Of a DNA stretch of 9,544 nt, positions 7,363 through 9,544 are shown in pieces. The translations under genes and the position numbers were made by a program. The notes under the pieces are model-generated. The model was not told the DNA's origin. It ran no database searches and saw nothing but the letters and a program-made list of their open reading frames with translations. This DNA is from an uncultured Dysgonomonas sp. (GTDB taxonomy: Bacteria > Bacteroidota > Bacteroidia > Bacteroidales > Dysgonomonadaceae), in contig CALNCC010000053.1 in NCBI GenBank assembly GCA_937875275.1, positions 1-9,544 of the forward strand, read 5' to 3'. Position 1 is the stretch's first letter; each line of letters starts with the position of its first letter.

Positions 7363-7406
7363 TTATATATACGTTTATTTATGGTGCTGTATGAAATAAA
7401 AGAAGT

Positions 7407-7438
7407 CAAAAATAATATATACTTAGGTTAGGAGCAAA
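7407..7438 (-). promoter_or_regulatory. Bacteroidota-type promoter for the glycosyltransferase-FAH pair
   Basis: On the minus strand TTTG (7435-7438) and TATTTTTG (7407-7414) match the -33 TTTG and -7 TAnnTTTG consensus at every defined position, separated by 20 bases. It lies just downstream of the terminator of the previous gene and 44 bases before the glycosyltransferase ATG, which gives a leader of about 35-40 bases. This is the best promoter in the window. Confidence 0.8.
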
Positions 7439-7450
7439 TGTAACTCGTGG

Positions 7451-7492
7451 AAAGAACAAAACTATCGACCTTCTCTTGAAGAAAGCCGATAG
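7451..7492 (-). terminator. Intrinsic terminator of the Gfo/Idh/MocA gene
   Basis: Read on the minus strand, CTATCG (from 7492) and CGATAG (ending 7462) form the base of a stem that continues inward with C-G, T-A and G-U pairs to a small loop around CAA, about 14 bp in all. TTTTGTTCTTT follows at once (7461-7451). The stem begins 33 bases after the TAA stop of the oxidoreductase, the expected place for a rho-independent terminator. Confidence 0.85.
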
Positions 7493-7525
7493 AATATGAT
7501 TTGTTTTAGCCACTTATGCTATTGC

Positions 7526-8626
7526 TTACGAGCAGATACCCGAGCAGGCTTGAGCATGTTTGTTCAACAGTCCGTATCCTTCACTCATTGTACGTCTGCG
7601 TTCCCATATTTGCTCTAATGTCTCATGATCACCTATTGCCGGAAGATCATTCTTGCGTGAGTTCTCTAAGAACAACCAAGCGTATTCAGAGGCTATGGCA
7701 GAATCTCTCAGAGTTGGCAATTGAGGATGCAGCTTACCTGCATTTATAGAATCGGCAAACAAGTCACACAATATGTCAATGTTTTTACCGCCGAAGGGTT
7801 CTTCAATAATATGTGTCTCATTTACACCACGCAACTCAACATAAGCTGTTTTGAAGTCGTGGGTCATATGGCAAACACCCTTTGTGCCGATGATGTCGAC
7901 ATAAGAATTGTGTGATTGATCTTTCGCCAACTGGCCATATACATGTCCTTGTGTGATGTCAAAGACTACACCATTTTCAAATGTTCCGTGAGCTTGTAAC
8001 CACCAAGGGTCTTTGTAGTCCCACATACGAACGGCTTGCGCGTTCCATGTTTTAAATTCACATCCGGCATACCATCGTGTAATGTCTACATAATGCATCC
8101 CACAATCGTGGAAAGAAGGGCCTTCATATTCATGTCCTTCGCCCGGCGCAAGTCCCGGAGTGAGATGGCATATTCTGATGATAGCCAAATCTCCGATTTC
8201 GCCTGAAGCAATGAATTTTTTTATCAAGTTGTGATACCACGAATTTCGCAAGTATAGATTCACTGTCGATAATCCTTTCGATTTTTCGGCAGCGTGTACA
8301 GCATCCCACTCTTTTTCAATAGAATCGGCTATTGGTTTTTCCGCAATGATATGCTTACCCGTGCGAACAGCTTTGTCAATCTGTATCTTACGTAGATCAG
8401 CTAATGTGAACAAACCTACAACTTTTACCTCCGGGTCGTTGAAGATATCGTCTTCGTTACCTGTAACAATAGATGTTGGCGATAATTCTTTGGCTAAAGC
8501 TCTTACACCTTCGTTGCTATCGCATATGTATGCGATGTCCCATTTTCCGCTCTTTTGCATTTCTTCGAGGTAGAATCCGCCCATTCTACCAAGCCCGATT
8601 ATTCCAACTTTAATTTTTGAATTCAT
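7526..8626 (-). CDS. Gfo/Idh/MocA family NAD(P)-dependent oxidoreductase
   Basis: Probable sugar or polyol dehydrogenase with an N-terminal Rossmann domain (about 1-125) and a C-terminal alpha/beta domain. The nucleotide-binding motif GIIGLGRMG is at 8-16, the conserved EKP with its catalytic-type lysine (K97) at 96-98, and the second-domain motif HDCGMHYVDITRW at 173-185, where D174 and H178 are the expected active-site residues. No signal peptide or Tat motif is present, so it should be cytoplasmic. At 366 residues the length is normal. The substrate cannot be assigned; related proteins act on inositols, glucose derivatives or sugar phosphates. The C-terminus ends in CSGICS, two cysteines four residues apart, an oddity of unknown meaning. 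It is a single-gene unit: its own terminator follows and a divergent tonB-like gene lies upstream. No Shine-Dalgarno precedes the ATG. Confidence 0.92.
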   Translation of the reverse strand: MNSKIKVGIIGLGRMGGFYLEEMQKSGKWDIAYICDSNEGVRALAKELSPTSIVTGNEDDIFNDPEVKVVGLFTLADLRKIQIDKAVRTGKHIIAEKPIADSIEKEWDAVHAAEKSKGLSTVNLYLRNSWYHNLIKKFIASGEIGDLAIIRICHLTPGLAPGEGHEYEGPSFHDCGMHYVDITRWYAGCEFKTWNAQAVRMWDYKDPWWLQAHGTFENGVVFDITQGHVYGQLAKDQSHNSYVDIIGTKGVCHMTHDFKTAYVELRGVNETHIIEEPFGGKNIDILCDLFADSINAGKLHPQLPTLRDSAIASEYAWLFLENSRKNDLPAIGDHETLEQIWERRRTMSEGYGLLNKHAQACSGICS

Positions 8627-8841
8627 TTTACTACAATAGGTTTGTTTGTCTCGACTTGAATATCTTAGTTTCTTACTTTGTTCTTCCGGTATCCTTGGTG
8701 TATAAATTTTATACTGAGCGTGAATTTATTTATTTTCTGGGGGAATTGCTATAAAAGCAAGCCGTATTTATGGAATTTTAAACTTTTTGAAATCTATTTA
8801 ATAAAAACACAGACAAATGTCTAACTAAAAACTTTATTGCC
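8627..8841. other. Divergent intergenic region between the oxidoreductase and TonB genes
   Basis: This 215-base stretch has to supply promoters for both divergent genes. I found no pair of TTTG and TAnnTTTG boxes with correct spacing on either strand. The nearest plus-strand candidate is TATTTTCT at 8731-8738 with TTTT 20 bases upstream, a poor match. Two small inverted repeats stand out: TATAAA-T-TTTATA (8701-8713), and TTGCT-ATAAA-AGCAA (8746-8760) in the presumed TonB leader. No open reading frame here looks like a gene. Confidence 0.5.
8701..8713. repeat. AT-only palindrome between divergent genes
   Basis: TATAAA and TTTATA are exact inverted copies around a single central T, located between the two divergent start codons (75 bases from the oxidoreductase start and 129 from the TonB start). 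It could be a regulator half-site pair or part of a promoter, but short AT-only palindromes are common by chance in AT-rich intergenic DNA. Confidence 0.25.
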
Positions 8842-9544
8842 ATGAAAAACTCAATAAATATCAATACCAATGACTGGTGCGATCTCGTTTTCGAAAATAA
8901 AAATAAACAGTATGGAGCGTATGAGCTCAGGCAAGAAGCAGATAAGGGATATCTGATTGCTTTTCTTTTAACTTTGTTGTTTGTTGTAGCCATTTCGGTA
9001 TTTCCGTTGTTGTTCGATTTTTCTCCGCCGAAGGACAAAGACACACCTTTGACTAAAGATATAGAATATAGGATGGTAGAAATAAATAACATAGTGAAGC
9101 CCAAAGTGGAACTACCACCTGATATGCCCAAACCTGAGCCTCCGAAGAAAATAAAGAAAACAATAGTGTACACAATTCCGGACATTGTTCCCGATGATCA
9201 AGTAGAAACCGGTAAAGAGCTAAAAGATATGGAAACAGTACTGAATAGCGGTGCTGCAATAGGTACAGCAGACGTTCCCAATGGCTCTACCGACGGAGAT
9301 GCTGTTGCGCCCGATCAGGTGGTGGAATATGTCGAAGCCCAGCCGACATCCAACATTATCAATATAGCCGAACAAGAACCCGAATTTCCCGGAGGTGCAA
9401 CGGCTCTATACGACTATTTGAAGAAAAATGTTCAATATCCGCCTATGGATAAAGAGAATGGCATTCAGGGAAGGGTTGTCGTTAAATTCGCGGTAATGTC
9501 TGATGGCAAGATAGATAAAATAGAAGTTGTAAAAGGTGTCAGTC
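8842..9544 (+). CDS. Energy transducer TonB family protein (3' end beyond the window)
   Basis: Couples inner-membrane proton-motive force, via ExbB/ExbD, to TonB-dependent receptors in the outer membrane. I translated it from the ATG at 8842; 234 residues are open to the window edge. The cytoplasmic N-terminus has the Bacteroidota TonB pattern DLVFENKNKQYGAYELR (14-30), then one membrane segment (about 36-58). A periplasmic linker follows with a Pro/Lys-rich part (87-106) and an acidic, Gly/Ala-rich part (about 115-165). The C-terminal TonB domain begins near 178 with EPEFPGG (179-185), YP (199-200) and GRVVVKFAVMSDGKI (210-224). The remaining end of that domain, probably a few tens of residues, is outside the window. 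No Shine-Dalgarno precedes the ATG. Bacteroidota carry many TonB paralogues, so its partner receptors are unknown. Confidence 0.93.
   Translation, partial: MKNSININTNDWCDLVFENKNKQYGAYELRQEADKGYLIAFLLTLLFVVAISVFPLLFDFSPPKDKDTPLTKDIEYRMVEINNIVKPKVELPPDMPKPEPPKKIKKTIVYTIPDIVPDDQVETGKELKDMETVLNSGAAIGTADVPNGSTDGDAVAPDQVVEYVEAQPTSNIINIAEQEPEFPGGATALYDYLKKNVQYPPMDKENGIQGRVVVKFAVMSDGKIDKIEVVKGVS

Noticed and set aside
8778..9185. A 135-codon minus-strand open frame at the right edge
   Set aside because: It is antisense to the TonB coding sequence, which has unmistakable TonB motifs on the plus strand. Its own translation is low-complexity and hydrophobic with no recognisable domain.

Overview
The window looks like ordinary core genome of a Bacteroidota bacterium, most likely order Bacteroidales. 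The evidence is a PorV protein of the type IX secretion system (T9SS), a TonB of the Bacteroidota type, a Bacteroidota-style long LptF/LptG permease, start codons preceded by A-rich sequence with no Shine-Dalgarno motif, and at least one excellent TTTG / TAnnTTTG promoter, the form used by the Bacteroidota primary sigma factor. A Dysgonomonas/Paludibacter/Tannerella-like source is a guess from gene content and moderate AT-richness. I saw no mobile element, CRISPR array, tRNA or rRNA.

Layout. Eight complete genes lie on the minus strand, and one truncated gene at the right edge lies on the plus strand. In transcription order, right to left: (1) a Gfo/Idh/MocA oxidoreductase (7526-8626), ended by a clear intrinsic terminator (7451-7492); (2) a DPM1-type polyprenyl-phosphate glycosyltransferase (6622-7362) and a fumarylacetoacetate-hydrolase-family enzyme (5969-6589), driven by a near-consensus promoter at 7407-7438; (3) porV (4648-5826), ispF (4158-4640) and mnmD (3487-4161), tightly packed with a 7-base gap and then a 4-base ATGA overlap; (4) an LptF/LptG-family permease (1241-3361) and ribBA (16-1233), 7 bases apart, preceded by a -7 box abutting a perfect 8-bp inverted repeat. 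The plus-strand gene (8842 to the edge) is the first 234 residues of a TonB energy transducer, divergent from the oxidoreductase across 215 bases.

Functional theme. Cell-envelope work (PorV for T9SS cargo, LptF/G for lipopolysaccharide extraction, TonB for energised outer-membrane uptake, a polyprenyl-phosphate sugar synthase) is mixed with housekeeping biosynthesis (MEP isoprenoid pathway, riboflavin, tRNA wobble-uridine modification). IspF contributes to the isoprenoid supply from which the polyprenyl-phosphate acceptor of the glycosyltransferase is made, a plausible but loose link.

I found no convincing new system. Points for a second look are the enlarged LptF/G protein with three extra C-terminal membrane segments, the palindrome next to its promoter, the strong promoter/terminator pair between 7407 and 7492, and a strong hairpin inside ispF. 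The longest gene-free stretch is 215 bases.
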